From contig NZ_CP107954.1 in the NCBI RefSeq assembly GCF_036067295.1, positions 4,464,001 to 4,528,000 of the forward strand: a stretch of DNA of 64,000 bases, in the 5' to 3' direction. Under the pieces are notes generated by a model that saw only the letters and a list, made by a program, of their open reading frames with translations, searched no databases and was not told the DNA's origin. The translations under genes and the position numbers were made by a program. The stretch is from Kribbella sp. NBC_00382 (lineage in GTDB: Bacteria; Actinomycetota; Actinomycetes; Propionibacteriales; Kribbellaceae). Each line of letters starts with the position of its first letter. The stretch's first letter is position 1. This document shows, one piece after another, positions 9,069-17,530 of the stretch.

Positions 9069-9638
9069 TCAGTTCACCGATTGATCACGCCAGTCCTGCG
9101 CGCGGAGGGCCCAGATCAGGTCGTCGCACCATTCGCCTTTGAAATAGAGGCTTTCGACCAGGTGTCCTTCCTGGCGCATACCGAGGCGTTCGAGGAGTTT
9201 GGTGGAGGCGGTGTTGCCGTTGATGACGCTGGCGTGGATCCGGTGGAGGTTCAGGTCCTCGAAGCCGATGCGGAGCATGGCGTTGGCAGCCTCGGAAGCC
9301 AGGCCGCGGCCGTGATAGCCGGAGTGGAGGGCGTAGCCGAGCTCGCCCTGGCGGTTGATCTCGCTCTCCCACTTGAGCAGGACCTCGCCGATCACCGTCT
9401 GCGTCTCGCGGAGCTCGATTGCCAGCACCAGCCACTGGCCCGGCTCGGTCAGGGCGCCTTGGGTCAGCTTCACCTCGAGGGCCGCGCGGACCTGCTCGCG
9501 GTCGCGCACCGGCCACGGGACGTACCGGACAACCTCGGGATCGGAGTGGAAGGCGAGCAGATCGTCGAGATCCTCCATCCGGTGCGGGCGGAGATCGAGG
9601 CGCTCGGTCTTGATCGGGTAGCTGGGGTGGAGTGCCAC
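9069..9638 (-). CDS. GNAT-family N-acetyltransferase (RimJ/RimL type)
   Basis: A cytoplasmic acetyl-CoA-dependent acetyltransferase of about 189 residues. The start TERLDLRPHRMEDLDDL, the central GELGYALHSGYHGRGLASEA (acetyl-CoA-binding R/Q-x-x-G-x-A loop) and the later HRIHASVINGNTASTKLLERLGM are diagnostic of the Acetyltransf_3 group that includes RimJ and RimL. The GTG at 9638 is preferred because AGGAG lies 7 bp upstream; the alternative at 9674 falls within the inverted repeat at 9651-9667. The acceptor may be a protein N-terminus or a small amine. The gene is divergent from the TetR gene at 9689, and the repeat between them could serve both. Confidence 0.88.
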   Translation of the reverse strand: MALHPSYPIKTERLDLRPHRMEDLDDLLAFHSDPEVVRYVPWPVRDREQVRAALEVKLTQGALTEPGQWLVLAIELRETQTVIGEVLLKWESEINRQGELGYALHSGYHGRGLASEAANAMLRIGFEDLNLHRIHASVINGNTASTKLLERLGMRQEGHLVESLYFKGEWCDDLIWALRAQDWRDQSVN

Positions 9639-9650
9639 CGGTAGGCTCCT

Positions 9651-9667
9651 GTCTAATGGCGTTAGAC
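9651..9667. promoter_or_regulatory. Candidate TetR operator
   Basis: GTCTAA-TGGCG-TTAGAC is a perfect 6-bp inverted repeat located between the divergent acetyltransferase and TetR genes. It ends 21 bp before the TetR start, suiting autoregulation. Confidence 0.65.
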
Positions 9668-9688
9668 AAACCAATCTAGACGAAGCCG

Positions 9689-10315
9689 GTGGCCATGCGC
9701 GATGCGTCTTCCCATGCGGCCGCGGGGATCTCGGTGCCGACGATCGTCGGCGCTGCGCTGGTGGTGATCCGGGAGCGTGGGGTTGAGGGCCTGACCATGC
9801 GGTCGGTCGCGGAGCGGCTGGGGGTGCGGGCGCCGACGCTCTATCACCACGTCAGGAACAAGGGGGAGTTGCTGGAGTTGGTCGCGCGGAATGCGTTCGA
9901 CTCGTTCGAGGCGGACCTGGTCGCCTATCAGCAGGTCGGCACGCTGGATGAGTGGATCGAATTGACGACGGTCGGCTCGCTGCGGCTGCGGGGCTTCTAT
10001 GCGGAGCATCCGGGGCTGGCGCGGCTGATCCAGTCGAAGGCGACGCCGGATCGGGACGAGGGGGACGGCTCCAGAGCCGCCCTCGTTCGGGCTCAGCTGG
10101 AGGCGCTGGTCAGGCTGGGCGTACCGGAGCCCACCGCCCGCAAACTCTTCGAAACCAGCGCCCGCTGGACCCTCGCCGCAGTAGCCGCCGAGCCGCTCGG
10201 CTCTGCGGGGGAGGACCTCTTCGCCTCTGGGCTGGAGATTTTCATGGCGGGGCTTCGGGGAGCGCTTCAGCCGGTGGACGGGAGAGCGGCCGGGTCGAGG
10301 CCTAGTTCTTCGTAG
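9689..10315 (+). CDS. TetR-family transcriptional regulator
   Basis: A 208-residue repressor with an N-terminal helix-turn-helix at about residues 15-62 (GAALVVIRERGVEGLTMRSV, then AERLGVRAPTLYHHV). The HH in the recognition-helix end and the TetR_C-like body resemble the TetR class proper rather than the AcrR class. The start is GTG at 9689 or ATG at 9695. Its 3' end overlaps the convergent MerR gene by 49 bases. The palindrome at 9651-9667 is the likely binding site, making the acetyltransferase a plausible target. The ligand is unknown. Confidence 0.87.
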   Translation: MAMRDASSHAAAGISVPTIVGAALVVIRERGVEGLTMRSVAERLGVRAPTLYHHVRNKGELLELVARNAFDSFEADLVAYQQVGTLDEWIELTTVGSLRLRGFYAEHPGLARLIQSKATPDRDEGDGSRAALVRAQLEALVRLGVPEPTARKLFETSARWTLAAVAAEPLGSAGEDLFASGLEIFMAGLRGALQPVDGRAAGSRPSSS

Positions 10316-11037
10316 GCGACGACCTCGATCTCGCGGCCCATCGCCTCGCGGAAAGAAGCGACCAGGGCCTGACCCGCCAACGGGATGATGTTTTCGAGGG
10401 TGCGCTGGATTTCCGGCCAACCGTCGGCCGGCAGGCCCGCGTCGGCGAACGAGCGCCAGACGGTACTGCGGAACAGCTCGACGTAGATCTTGGCGACCGC
10501 GTCGGCGTGGTCGAACAGCTTCGGCAGCATCTCGAAGATCGCGTCCAGCGGGACGCCGAGCTTGATCACCTCGAGGCCGGTACGGAGCAGGTCAGGGTTA
10601 GGGATCCGGAGACGTCCGTCCTCCTGGCGCTCGGCGATGCCCAGCTCGACCAGCTTGGTGATGGTGTCCGGGTTGTGCGGGATGCCCGCGCGGTCGGCCA
10701 GCTGCTGCTCGGTGATCACCTCGGGCTCGGTCGGCGACCACGGGCTGACCAGCGTCTCGAACACACCGAGCGCCAGCGCGCCGTCGGGGAGCTCGCTCAT
10801 CATCCGCTCGACCGCCGCCAGCGTGTAGCCCTTGTCGAGCAGCTCGCGGACCAAGGTCAGCCGGGCGACGTGGTCGGCGCCGTAGTACCCGGTACGTCCG
10901 GCGAGTCGAGGTGGCGGGATCAGGCCGCGGCCGGCGTACGCGCGCACGTTCCGCACGGTCATGCCCACCTTGGCGGCCAACTGATCGACCGTGAACTCCT
11001 CGTCTGGGCCCGACTCGGCCGGCATCTGTCCTCCCAC
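10267..11037 (-). CDS. MerR-family transcriptional regulator
   Basis: A 256-residue DNA-binding protein. The MerR winged helix covers about residues 14-85 (FTVDQLAAKVGMTVRNVRAY, then GLIPPPRLAGRTGYYGADH). The long C-terminal region is larger than in metal-sensing MerR proteins and lacks a metal-binding Cys loop, pointing to an organic ligand or a partner-binding role. It is divergent from the membrane protein/SDR/hydrolase operon that starts at 11111. The perfect palindrome at 11061-11079 lies between the two starts. MerR proteins typically act from spacers of this kind, so control of that operon is likely. The 3' end overlaps the TetR gene tail to tail. Confidence 0.88.
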   Translation of the reverse strand: MGGQMPAESGPDEEFTVDQLAAKVGMTVRNVRAYAGRGLIPPPRLAGRTGYYGADHVARLTLVRELLDKGYTLAAVERMMSELPDGALALGVFETLVSPWSPTEPEVITEQQLADRAGIPHNPDTITKLVELGIAERQEDGRLRIPNPDLLRTGLEVIKLGVPLDAIFEMLPKLFDHADAVAKIYVELFRSTVWRSFADAGLPADGWPEIQRTLENIIPLAGQALVASFREAMGREIEVVAYEELGLDPAALPSTG

Positions 11038-11060
11038 CTTGACAGTCTCCCAGATTACAC

Positions 11061-11079
11061 GTTACATAGCTTATGTAAC
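11061..11079. promoter_or_regulatory. MerR-type operator of the membrane protein/SDR/hydrolase operon
   Basis: GTTACATA-GCT-TATGTAAC is a perfect inverted repeat with 8-bp arms in the 73-bp gap between the MerR gene and the operon start. Arm length and 19-bp span suit a MerR dimer site placed between promoter elements. The exact -35 and -10 hexamers are not clear. Confidence 0.75.
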
Positions 11080-11110
11080 ATTGCCTCTGGCGTATGTCGA
11101 AGGAGCCAGC

Positions 11111-12922
11111 ATGACGGTCCCCCTGGCGGCCACCACCGGAACCGCGTCATTCGACCAGATCGCGATCGTCACCGGGCTGGTCTCGCTGATGTACCTCGCA
11201 CTCGCCGTGCTGCTGTGGCGGGAGCGCACCGGACGGGTGACGCTGGTAGGGCGCCTAGCGGACACCATCGGGAGACTGGACGGAGTCCCCCGATGGGCCT
11301 CGCTCACCCCGTACCTCCATGCCGTCTCGCTGCTCGCCTGCGCCTTCGGTGTCTGGTGGGACATCGCGGTGCACATCGACAAGGGGCGCGACACCGGCCC
11401 GTTCGGTACGCCGGCGCACTACCCGATCTTCTTCGGCATCCTCGGCGTGATCATCTCCGGCGTACTGCCGATCGCACTGGCCCGCAAGCCGCTGCCGGCC
11501 CGCACGGTCAAGCTGACCAAGGGCTGGCGGATCCCGTGCAGCGCGGCGCTGGTGACGGTGTGCGGCACGTTCGCCCTGGTCGGCTTCCCGCTCGACGACG
11601 TCTGGCACCGGCTGTTCGGTGAGGACGTCACGCTCTGGGGTCCGACCCACCTGCTGATGATCGGCGGCGTCGTCTTCTCGATCTTCGCCCGGCTGCTGGC
11701 CTCGGCCGAGGTCGAGCAACTGGTCGGCCTCAACCTGCGCCGCCGGGCCCAGGAGATCATCGCGGTCGGCGCGCTGCTGATCGCGTGGGACCTGTTCAGC
11801 ACCGAGTTCAACTACGGCGTCCCGCAGTTCCCGCTGATCCTGCAGCCGATCCTGATCGTCTTCGGGTCGACGCTCGCCTTCACCTTGCTGCGGTCGCGGC
11901 GCGGACCCGGTACGACGTTCGGCGCGCTGGCCGCCTACCTGGTGATCCGCGGCGGCATCGCCTGGGCCGTCGACCAGCCGCTCGGTCAGATCCTCGGCCA
12001 CTTCCCGCTGCTGATCGCCGAGGCGGTACTGGTCGAGCTCGCGGCCCTTGCCCTGGGCAACAAGAACCGCTTCCGGCTGGGACTCGTCTCGGGTGCGCTG
12101 ATCGGTACGGTCGGCGTGGTCGCGGAGTACGGCTGGTCGCAGGTCTGGATGCCGATCCACTGGCCGGCCTCGATGCTTCCGTCGGCCATCGGGTTCGGCG
12201 TCGTCACCGGTCTCGGCGCCGGCCTCGTCGGCGCCTGGCTGGCCACCCGGTACGCCGAGGTCGCGGGCGAGGTACGCCAGACGCCGCCGGTGCGCTTGAC
12301 GCATCAGCTCGGCGCGATCGGGCTGGTCGCAGTACTGGCTGCGCTCTTCTTCTGTGTACCTCGGTCAGCCGACCCCGGGGTGAGTGCGACGGTGTCGCTG
12401 GAGCCGGCGTCGATCGGGTCGGAGCCGACGGCGTACGTGACGGTGAAGCTGGAGCCGGCCGACGCGGCTGAGGGTGCTCGGTGGTTCGAGGCGCTGGCCT
12501 GGCAGGGTGGTGGGCAGATGACGCACGCGATGGAGAAGGTTGCTGACGGCACCTATCGGTCGACCGAACCGCTGCCGATGTACGGCAAGTGGAAGTCGAT
12601 GCTCCGGTTGCACCAAGGGTCGCGGGACATGGTCGCGATGTGGGTCTACGCGCCGGAGGACCTGAAGATCGAGAAGCCGGCGGTCCAGGTCTCCAACGGG
12701 CAGACGGTCGAGTTCATCGGGGAGCAGCAGACGCTGCGGCGGGAGGAGCGGACCGACGTACCGCGCTGGATGTGGAACGGCGGCTACGCATTGCTGGCCG
12801 TCGTCGGGTCGCTGGAGCTCGCCGGGATCGCTTGGCTGGTCGGGCGTGGCGCTCGCGGTGGTCGTTTGCGAGCTGCTCACCTCGAGGCTCAGGGCACGCG
12901 GCGTGAGAAGGAGTCGGCATGA
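11111..12922 (+). CDS. Large polytopic membrane protein with extracytoplasmic C-terminal domain, unknown function
   Basis: A 603-residue protein with about twelve hydrophobic spans up to residue ~420 (last one QLGAIGLVAVLAALFFCV). An extracytoplasmic domain of about 130 residues follows, containing paired aromatic and Gly motifs (ARWFEALAWQGGGQMTHAM), then a final membrane helix (YALLAVVGSLELAGIAWLVG) and a basic tail. The start is ATG 11111 with AAGGAG 7 bp before it. The upstream extension to 10991 runs through the operator and is rejected. It is the first gene of an operon, overlapping the SDR gene by 4 bases. I cannot name its function; the linked SDR and hydrolase suggest handling of a lipid or steroid-like compound. 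Confidence 0.75.
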   Translation: MTVPLAATTGTASFDQIAIVTGLVSLMYLALAVLLWRERTGRVTLVGRLADTIGRLDGVPRWASLTPYLHAVSLLACAFGVWWDIAVHIDKGRDTGPFGTPAHYPIFFGILGVIISGVLPIALARKPLPARTVKLTKGWRIPCSAALVTVCGTFALVGFPLDDVWHRLFGEDVTLWGPTHLLMIGGVVFSIFARLLASAEVEQLVGLNLRRRAQEIIAVGALLIAWDLFSTEFNYGVPQFPLILQPILIVFGSTLAFTLLRSRRGPGTTFGALAAYLVIRGGIAWAVDQPLGQILGHFPLLIAEAVLVELAALALGNKNRFRLGLVSGALIGTVGVVAEYGWSQVWMPIHWPASMLPSAIGFGVVTGLGAGLVGAWLATRYAEVAGEVRQTPPVRLTHQLGAIGLVAVLAALFFCVPRSADPGVSATVSLEPASIGSEPTAYVTVKLEPADAAEGARWFEALAWQGGGQMTHAMEKVADGTYRSTEPLPMYGKWKSMLRLHQGSRDMVAMWVYAPEDLKIEKPAVQVSNGQTVEFIGEQQTLRREERTDVPRWMWNGGYALLAVVGSLELAGIAWLVGRGARGGRLRAAHLEAQGTRREKESA

Positions 12923-13737
12923 CTGGGCGTGCTGGACTGCGGAAGGGTCCTTGGGATCTGCGGGGCAAGAAGGCGTTGGTCACGGGTGCCGCTGGCGCGT
13001 TCGGGTCGGCGACGGTCGAGCAGTTGCGCGCTCGGGGTGCCGACGTGGTCGGGCTCGACTTGCAGAAGAGTGACGACGTCATCGAGTGCGACCTGACCCA
13101 GCCGGACCAGATTCCGGGGGCTGTGGCCGAGGCGATCGAGCGGCTTGGCGGGTTGGACTTGTTGATCAACAATGCGGGCATCGGCGTACCGGCACTCGCC
13201 GGGGAAGTGCCGGATGCCGTCGCCCGCAAGGTGATCGAGGTCAATCTGTTCGCCGGCTGGGGCGTCACGGCCGCGGCCTTGCCGGTACTACGGGCCGCCC
13301 GTGGCCGGGTGATCTTCGTGTCCTCCGGACTCGCCTACGTGACGCTGCCGTTGGCGGCCTCGTACCTGGTCTCCAAGCGCGCGATCGACACGTATGCGGA
13401 CGCGTTGCGGATCGAGAACGGCCGGGCGATCGACGTGAGCGTGATCTATCCGGGCTATGTGCCGACGCCGATCCACGACGCATCTCTTGCGCGCGGCGTG
13501 GATCTCGGTCTGTTCGTGCCTGCTGAGACCGTGCAGCAGGTCGTGGGGACGATCATCGAGGTGGCTGGGGCCGCGCGGCCGCCGCGGAATCGGGCCTCTA
13601 CGCGGTCGACCGGGTTGGCGGTCGGGGTCGCCCGGCATCTGCCGTCGGTGGCCGATCGGGTGGTCCGGTGGCGGACGAACCAGCAACGCCGCAAGGGTGG
13701 GCTGGGCGAGTGGGCGGACAGACTGGGGAAGATATGA
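12919..13737 (+). CDS. Short-chain dehydrogenase/reductase
   Basis: A cytoplasmic NAD(P)-dependent oxidoreductase of 272 residues. The cofactor motif TGAAGAFG is near residue 22, NNAG near 90, the catalytic Ser in VSSGLAY near 138, and YLVSK supplies the Tyr-x-x-x-Lys pair. An acidic residue at the end of strand 2 (VVGLDLQ) suggests NAD rather than NADP. It overlaps the membrane-protein gene by 4 bases upstream and the hydrolase gene by 4 bases downstream, so the three are one translational unit. The C-terminal ~50 residues are basic and beyond the usual SDR core. The substrate is not evident. Confidence 0.92.
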   Translation: MTGRAGLRKGPWDLRGKKALVTGAAGAFGSATVEQLRARGADVVGLDLQKSDDVIECDLTQPDQIPGAVAEAIERLGGLDLLINNAGIGVPALAGEVPDAVARKVIEVNLFAGWGVTAAALPVLRAARGRVIFVSSGLAYVTLPLAASYLVSKRAIDTYADALRIENGRAIDVSVIYPGYVPTPIHDASLARGVDLGLFVPAETVQQVVGTIIEVAGAARPPRNRASTRSTGLAVGVARHLPSVADRVVRWRTNQQRRKGGLGEWADRLGKI

Positions 13738-14765
13738 CGATGCAGGCAGAGCGATCCGAGGATGGCGCGGCGCGGGAGCAGGCGCAGCGAACTGGCGATG
13801 GCGGGACATCGACGGAGCGATCCGCGGTTGTCACCTCGGACGGGGTGCGGCTGCATGTCGAGACGGCTGGGTCTGCGGGGGCGCCGGTGACGGTGGTGTT
13901 GGCGCATGGCTGGACTTGTTCGACGCGTAGTTGGCACCACCAGCTGGGCGGACTGCCGCAGGTGCTGGGGGCTGACGGCGTACGGGTCGTTGCCTATGAC
14001 CACCGTGGGCACGGGCGATCTTCGGCTGCACCTGCTGGGACGACGCGGATCGAGCAGTTGGCGGATGACCTGGCTTTCGTGCTCGACGAGGTGGTCGGCG
14101 ACGGACCCGTGGTCTACGCCGGGCACTCGATGGGTGGGATGACGCTGATGGCGCTGGCTGAGCAGCGGCCGGAGTTGTTCGGCTCCCGCATCGCCGCGGC
14201 TGCGCTGGTGGCTACCTCGGCGGGTCAGCTGAGCTCGCGGGCGTTCGGGCTGCCGGCGCGGCTCGACGGACCTGCGGCGGTACTGGCGCCTCGGGCGATG
14301 CATCTCGCGGGCAAGCGGATGGAGCGGCGGGCGGCGGGCGCAGTACGGGCGGTCCGGCCGGAAGCCGCGACGCGGCGGGCTGCTTGGTTGCAGGGGGCAT
14401 CTACTGCGGCGCGACGGCCTGCTGTGCGCCAGTTGGTGTTCGGGAAGAAGGTGGACCCGGCTGAGGTGGAGGTGCTGATGGCCGACCTGGCAGTTCTGCC
14501 AGGGGCGTCGTTCGGTGGCTTCTTCGAGGCGATCGTGCAGCACGATCGGGGGGATGCGCTGAAGGTGCTCGAGCAGATCCCGGTCGAGATCATGCACGGC
14601 ACGCGGGATCGGCTGATCGGGCCGCGCCACGCCAACCGGATGGCGCAACTACTGCCGTCTGCCCGGTTGTGGATGTACCCGGGCGCCGGCCACATGCTGA
14701 TGCAGGAACGCCCGCGCGACGTGACTCAACGCCTGGCGTCGCTGGTGCGGAAAGTACGGGTCTAG
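13734..14765 (+). CDS. Alpha/beta-fold hydrolase
   Basis: A 343-residue hydrolase of the esterase/lipase fold. HGW supplies the oxyanion turn, the nucleophile elbow is GHSMGG, the acid is the Asp in HGTRDRL, and the catalytic His is in PGAGHMLM. All are in the correct order. The ATG at 13734 overlaps the SDR stop (ATGA); a second ATG lies two codons later. The poorly conserved first ~40 residues are polar and may be disordered. Its place at the end of the MerR-controlled operon suggests it hydrolyses an ester made or used by the SDR step. It ends 4 bases into the convergent gene at 14762. Confidence 0.9.
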   Translation: MTMQAERSEDGAAREQAQRTGDGGTSTERSAVVTSDGVRLHVETAGSAGAPVTVVLAHGWTCSTRSWHHQLGGLPQVLGADGVRVVAYDHRGHGRSSAAPAGTTRIEQLADDLAFVLDEVVGDGPVVYAGHSMGGMTLMALAEQRPELFGSRIAAAALVATSAGQLSSRAFGLPARLDGPAAVLAPRAMHLAGKRMERRAAGAVRAVRPEAATRRAAWLQGASTAARRPAVRQLVFGKKVDPAEVEVLMADLAVLPGASFGGFFEAIVQHDRGDALKVLEQIPVEIMHGTRDRLIGPRHANRMAQLLPSARLWMYPGAGHMLMQERPRDVTQRLASLVRKVRV

Positions 14766-15160
14766 AGCGCTCGCATGCGGTTGTTGCGGGCGTTGTGCTC
14801 GACCTCAGCCAGGCCGAGCGCCTCTAGTACGGGCGGCACGTAGTTCGCGAAGCGCCCACGGAAGCCCTTCTTCAGCCCGTACCAACCACCGACCGGGTTG
14901 TCTTCCGCGCGTGCCCAGGCCTCCACGGTCCCCGGCGCCGCGGGCTTCTGCTCGTCCGCATTGCCCAGCAACATCCAGTCGCCGTGCTTCTTCAGCATCG
15001 CGTGCAGATCGTCGATGCACCGCGCCTGATAACTCAGCTTGGTGCTCCCCACCTGACACACCAGCACGTCGTCATCCCGGTACATCTGGTACTGCGACCC
15101 GCCCGGCGGCGTACTCAACACCCACGGATCGTCCTTCGTCCCACGTCCAGTGAACGCCAT
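14762..15160 (-). CDS. Conserved hypothetical protein, about 132 residues
   Basis: A small soluble protein beginning AFTGRGTKDDPWVLSTPPGG. It contains a YQMYRDD segment, a Cys-containing strand (VLVCQVGSTKLSYQARCIDDL), and GGWYGLKKGFRGRFANYVPP. There is no signal peptide or membrane helix. Compact families opening with GTKDDPW and a central ARCIDDLHAML helix occur in actinobacteria, but I cannot attach a function. ATG 15160 is chosen because a purine-rich GAGGGGGG run stands just upstream. The gene lies alone, convergent with the hydrolase and divergent from the CoA-transferase gene. Confidence 0.7.
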   Translation of the reverse strand: MAFTGRGTKDDPWVLSTPPGGSQYQMYRDDDVLVCQVGSTKLSYQARCIDDLHAMLKKHGDWMLLGNADEQKPAAPGTVEAWARAEDNPVGGWYGLKKGFRGRFANYVPPVLEALGLAEVEHNARNNRMRAL

Positions 15161-15204
15161 CACAACCCCCCTCGTTGATTGCAGGCTACGCCTAGGGTGA
15201 GCTG

Positions 15205-16350
15205 GTGCAGAACCTTCTGTCTGACCTGGTGGTCGTCGATCTGACTCGGGCGTTGTCGGGTCCCCATGCGGCGATGATGCTCGGGGATCTGGGTGCCCGG
15301 GTGATCAAGGTGGAGACGCCCGCCGGTGGTGACGACAGCCGGGGGTGGGGGCCGCCGTTCGTTGAGGGGGAGTCGACGTACTTCCTGTCGGCCAACCGGA
15401 ACAAGGAGTCCGTGACCGCGGATCTGAAGTCTGCCGACGGCAAGGAGTTCCTGACCAAGCTGGTGCGGAAGGCCGACGTGCTGCTGGAGAACTTCCGGCC
15501 GGGGGTGCTGGATCGGCTCGGGTTCTCGGTCGAGCGGTTGCACGAGCTCAATCCGCGGCTGGTGATCCTGTCGATCACCGGGTTCGGGCATGACGGGCCG
15601 GAGGGTGGGCGGGCCGGGTACGACCAGATCGCTCAGGGCGAGGGCGGGCTGATGAGCATCACGGGTGAGGTCGAGCCGACCAAGACCGGAGTACCGATCG
15701 CTGATCTGCTGGCTGGGATGTACGGCGCTTATGGCGTGTTGGCCGCGTTGCACGAGCGGAATGTGACTGGGCGCGGGCGGGTCGTGCGTACTTCGCTGCT
15801 GGCGTCGGTGGTCGGCGTGCATGCGTTCCACGGCACCAAGTGGACCGTCGCGGGGGAGTTGCCTGAGCGGGTCGGCAATCACCACGCGCAGATCGCGCCG
15901 TACGGGATGTACCGGACTCAGGACGACAGCGTGCAGGTCGCGGTCGGCAGCGAGTCGCAGTGGCGGACGTTCGCGCCGCTGGTCGGGCTGGACTTTGCCG
16001 ATGAGCGTTTCGCGACGAACGCTCTGCGGGTCGCCCATCGCGACGAGCTGACCGCGGCGATCGAGAAGGCCTTCAGTGCTTCGCCTGCTGATGAGTGGTT
16101 GCGCGGCCTCGCTGAGGCGGGCATTCCGGCCGGCAAGGTCCGCGACTTCCAGCAGGTCTACGAATGGGAGCAGACCCAGTCGCAGGGGTTGCTGATCGAT
16201 GTCGAGCACCCGACGCTGGGCCGCATCCAGCTTCCGGGCCCGCCGCTCCGCTTCGATGACAACGCCTATGCGGGTGCTCGGGAGACCAACCTGGCTCCGC
16301 CTCGGCTCGGCGAGCACGACGAGTCGGTCCGCGCCTGGCTGGAGGAGTAG
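15205..16350 (+). CDS. CaiB/BaiF-family (class III) CoA-transferase
   Basis: Transfers CoA between acyl-CoA and a carboxylic acid through an aspartyl-CoA anhydride. The 381 residues show the family start LVVVDLTRALSGPHAAMML, GDLGARVIKVE, NRNKESVTADLK, ENFRPGVLDRLG and GYDQIAQGEGGLMS. The likely catalytic Asp is in GVPIADLLAGMYG at about residue 170. The length is right for the formyl-CoA/succinyl-CoA transferase group. The start is GTG 15205. No linked acyl-CoA dehydrogenase or thiolase is present, so the acid it activates is unknown. It is divergent from the hypothetical gene at 15160, with a 44-bp shared promoter space. Confidence 0.92.
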   Translation: MQNLLSDLVVVDLTRALSGPHAAMMLGDLGARVIKVETPAGGDDSRGWGPPFVEGESTYFLSANRNKESVTADLKSADGKEFLTKLVRKADVLLENFRPGVLDRLGFSVERLHELNPRLVILSITGFGHDGPEGGRAGYDQIAQGEGGLMSITGEVEPTKTGVPIADLLAGMYGAYGVLAALHERNVTGRGRVVRTSLLASVVGVHAFHGTKWTVAGELPERVGNHHAQIAPYGMYRTQDDSVQVAVGSESQWRTFAPLVGLDFADERFATNALRVAHRDELTAAIEKAFSASPADEWLRGLAEAGIPAGKVRDFQQVYEWEQTQSQGLLIDVEHPTLGRIQLPGPPLRFDDNAYAGARETNLAPPRLGEHDESVRAWLEE

Positions 16351-16418
16351 CAACTTATCGGCGTACCGGAGCATCGAGTCTGGTAGGGCACTCCCCCGGC
16401 TATCGAGAGGTTCGGTCG

Positions 16419-17345
16419 ATGAGGAATTCGCGCAGAATCCGGGGAGGTGCGGCACTGCTCGGCGTCGCGCTCCTGACCGGCGGGTTGGTGGCTGGACCGG
16501 CGGACGCCAAGACCGAGGGATCGGCCGGTACTACGAACGCCTGCCAGCAGCAGATCGGGATGACCTCGTACTGGGACACCGGATCCGTGGACTGGTACAC
16601 GGTGATCGCCGGCAGCCACCCGGCCGTATCGGCGGGGAGGACCGCGGCAAATGTCTACCCTCCCAACACGCTCAAGCTCAGCGGTTCCTTCACCGGGCTG
16701 CCCAGCAGCGTGGCGACCGTCGCGCATCAGGGGTATGTCGTTCTCGGGTCGAAGATGTACATCAGCAAGTGGGCTGCTGAGAAGGACGGCACGGTCGTGC
16801 CGGGGTCGGTGCAGCTGGTCACGGTCGGTGGCGGCTGGGACAGGTACAAGGCCTTTGTGAACTCCGCGTACAAGACGCGGCAGACGAACTACGGGCTGCG
16901 CGACGACGGCCTGCTTTTCCGTTGGACGATCCTGAACGGCCGTTGGACGGCTGTGCAGTCCGCCGGGGGATTCGGGTCGGTGAAGACGATGGCGTTGCTC
17001 AGTCAGACGGCGACGTACGACAGCTTCCTGGCGATCACCGGCGGCGGCGCGCTCTACACGATCCGGGTGCCGTTGAGTTCGCCGATGAAACCCGTGGTGA
17101 AGCCGGTCCGCACTTCGACCTGGCAGGCCTTCGACCAGCTCGTCATCACCCCGTGCGGCAAGCTCGGCACGTTGCTGTTCGCCATCGACCGGGACCTCCA
17201 GGTCGGCTATCTGTACGCCGTCGGGCACGCGAACGGCTTGGCCACGGTGATGCAGCCCTTCGGCCGGGTCACCGGCGCGGTGTTCCCGGCGCAGGCCGAC
17301 TTCCGCTTCACCTCGGACCTGAATCCGCCGCTGAACGGCGAGTGA
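16419..17345 (+). CDS. Secreted hypothetical protein, about 308 residues
   Basis: An N-terminal signal peptide (basic RNSRRIRGG, hydrophobic core, then AGPADA) directs export. The mature part has beta-rich, aromatic segments such as GYVVLGSKMYISKW and DDGLLFRWTILNGRW that recur with a spacing suggesting a propeller. It carries only two cysteines (NACQQQ and TPCGK), which could pair. No catalytic motif is visible and I do not recognise a family. The gene stands alone and is followed by a strong hairpin at 17390-17421. GAGAGG lies about 10 bp before the ATG. Confidence 0.75.
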   Translation: MRNSRRIRGGAALLGVALLTGGLVAGPADAKTEGSAGTTNACQQQIGMTSYWDTGSVDWYTVIAGSHPAVSAGRTAANVYPPNTLKLSGSFTGLPSSVATVAHQGYVVLGSKMYISKWAAEKDGTVVPGSVQLVTVGGGWDRYKAFVNSAYKTRQTNYGLRDDGLLFRWTILNGRWTAVQSAGGFGSVKTMALLSQTATYDSFLAITGGGALYTIRVPLSSPMKPVVKPVRTSTWQAFDQLVITPCGKLGTLLFAIDRDLQVGYLYAVGHANGLATVMQPFGRVTGAVFPAQADFRFTSDLNPPLNGE

Positions 17346-17389
17346 CGCCGCCCGGCACCCCACCGCCTTCTTTCCTTCCTTCCTTCCGT

Positions 17390-17421
17390 CTTTCCACCGT
17401 CCTTTCGAGGGCGGTGGAAAG
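17390..17421 (+). terminator. Hairpin terminator after the secreted protein gene
   Basis: CTTTCCACCG pairs with CGGTGGAAAG, with one unpaired base per side and additional CC/GG pairing around a short loop. It lies 45 bp past the stop. It is preceded by a TTCC tetranucleotide run at about 17368-17388. There is no T-run, as is usual in actinobacteria. Confidence 0.65.
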
Positions 17422-17463
17422 GGTGTTGGTGAGTACCGGTGGCGGCCTAAGGTCGGTGAAGGG

Positions 17464-17493
17464 TTGACGGTGCGCGGGGGACAGGTCTAGCGT
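17464..17493 (+). promoter_or_regulatory. Promoter for the substrate-binding protein gene
   Basis: TTGACG (17464-17469) and TAGCGT (17488-17493) are separated by 18 bp, a good sigma-70-type spacing. The LacI-type operator begins three bases downstream, at the expected transcription start, which fits repression by blocking initiation. Confidence 0.6.
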
Positions 17494-17495
17494 CC

Positions 17496-17511
17496 GGGAA
17501 ATCGATTACTC
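17496..17511. promoter_or_regulatory. LacI-family operator in front of the substrate-binding protein
   Basis: GGGAAATCGATTACTC contains the perfect core palindrome AATCGATT. It matches the site at 19365-19380 in front of the lacI gene at 13 of 16 positions. It lies just downstream of the -10 hexamer. Confidence 0.75.
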
Positions 17512-17530
17512 ACTCGATCGCGGAGGTGTC

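Noticed and set aside
17368..17389. TTCC tetranucleotide run as a phase-variable tract
   Set aside because: It lies after a stop codon, outside any coding sequence or promoter spacer, with only about four imperfect units.
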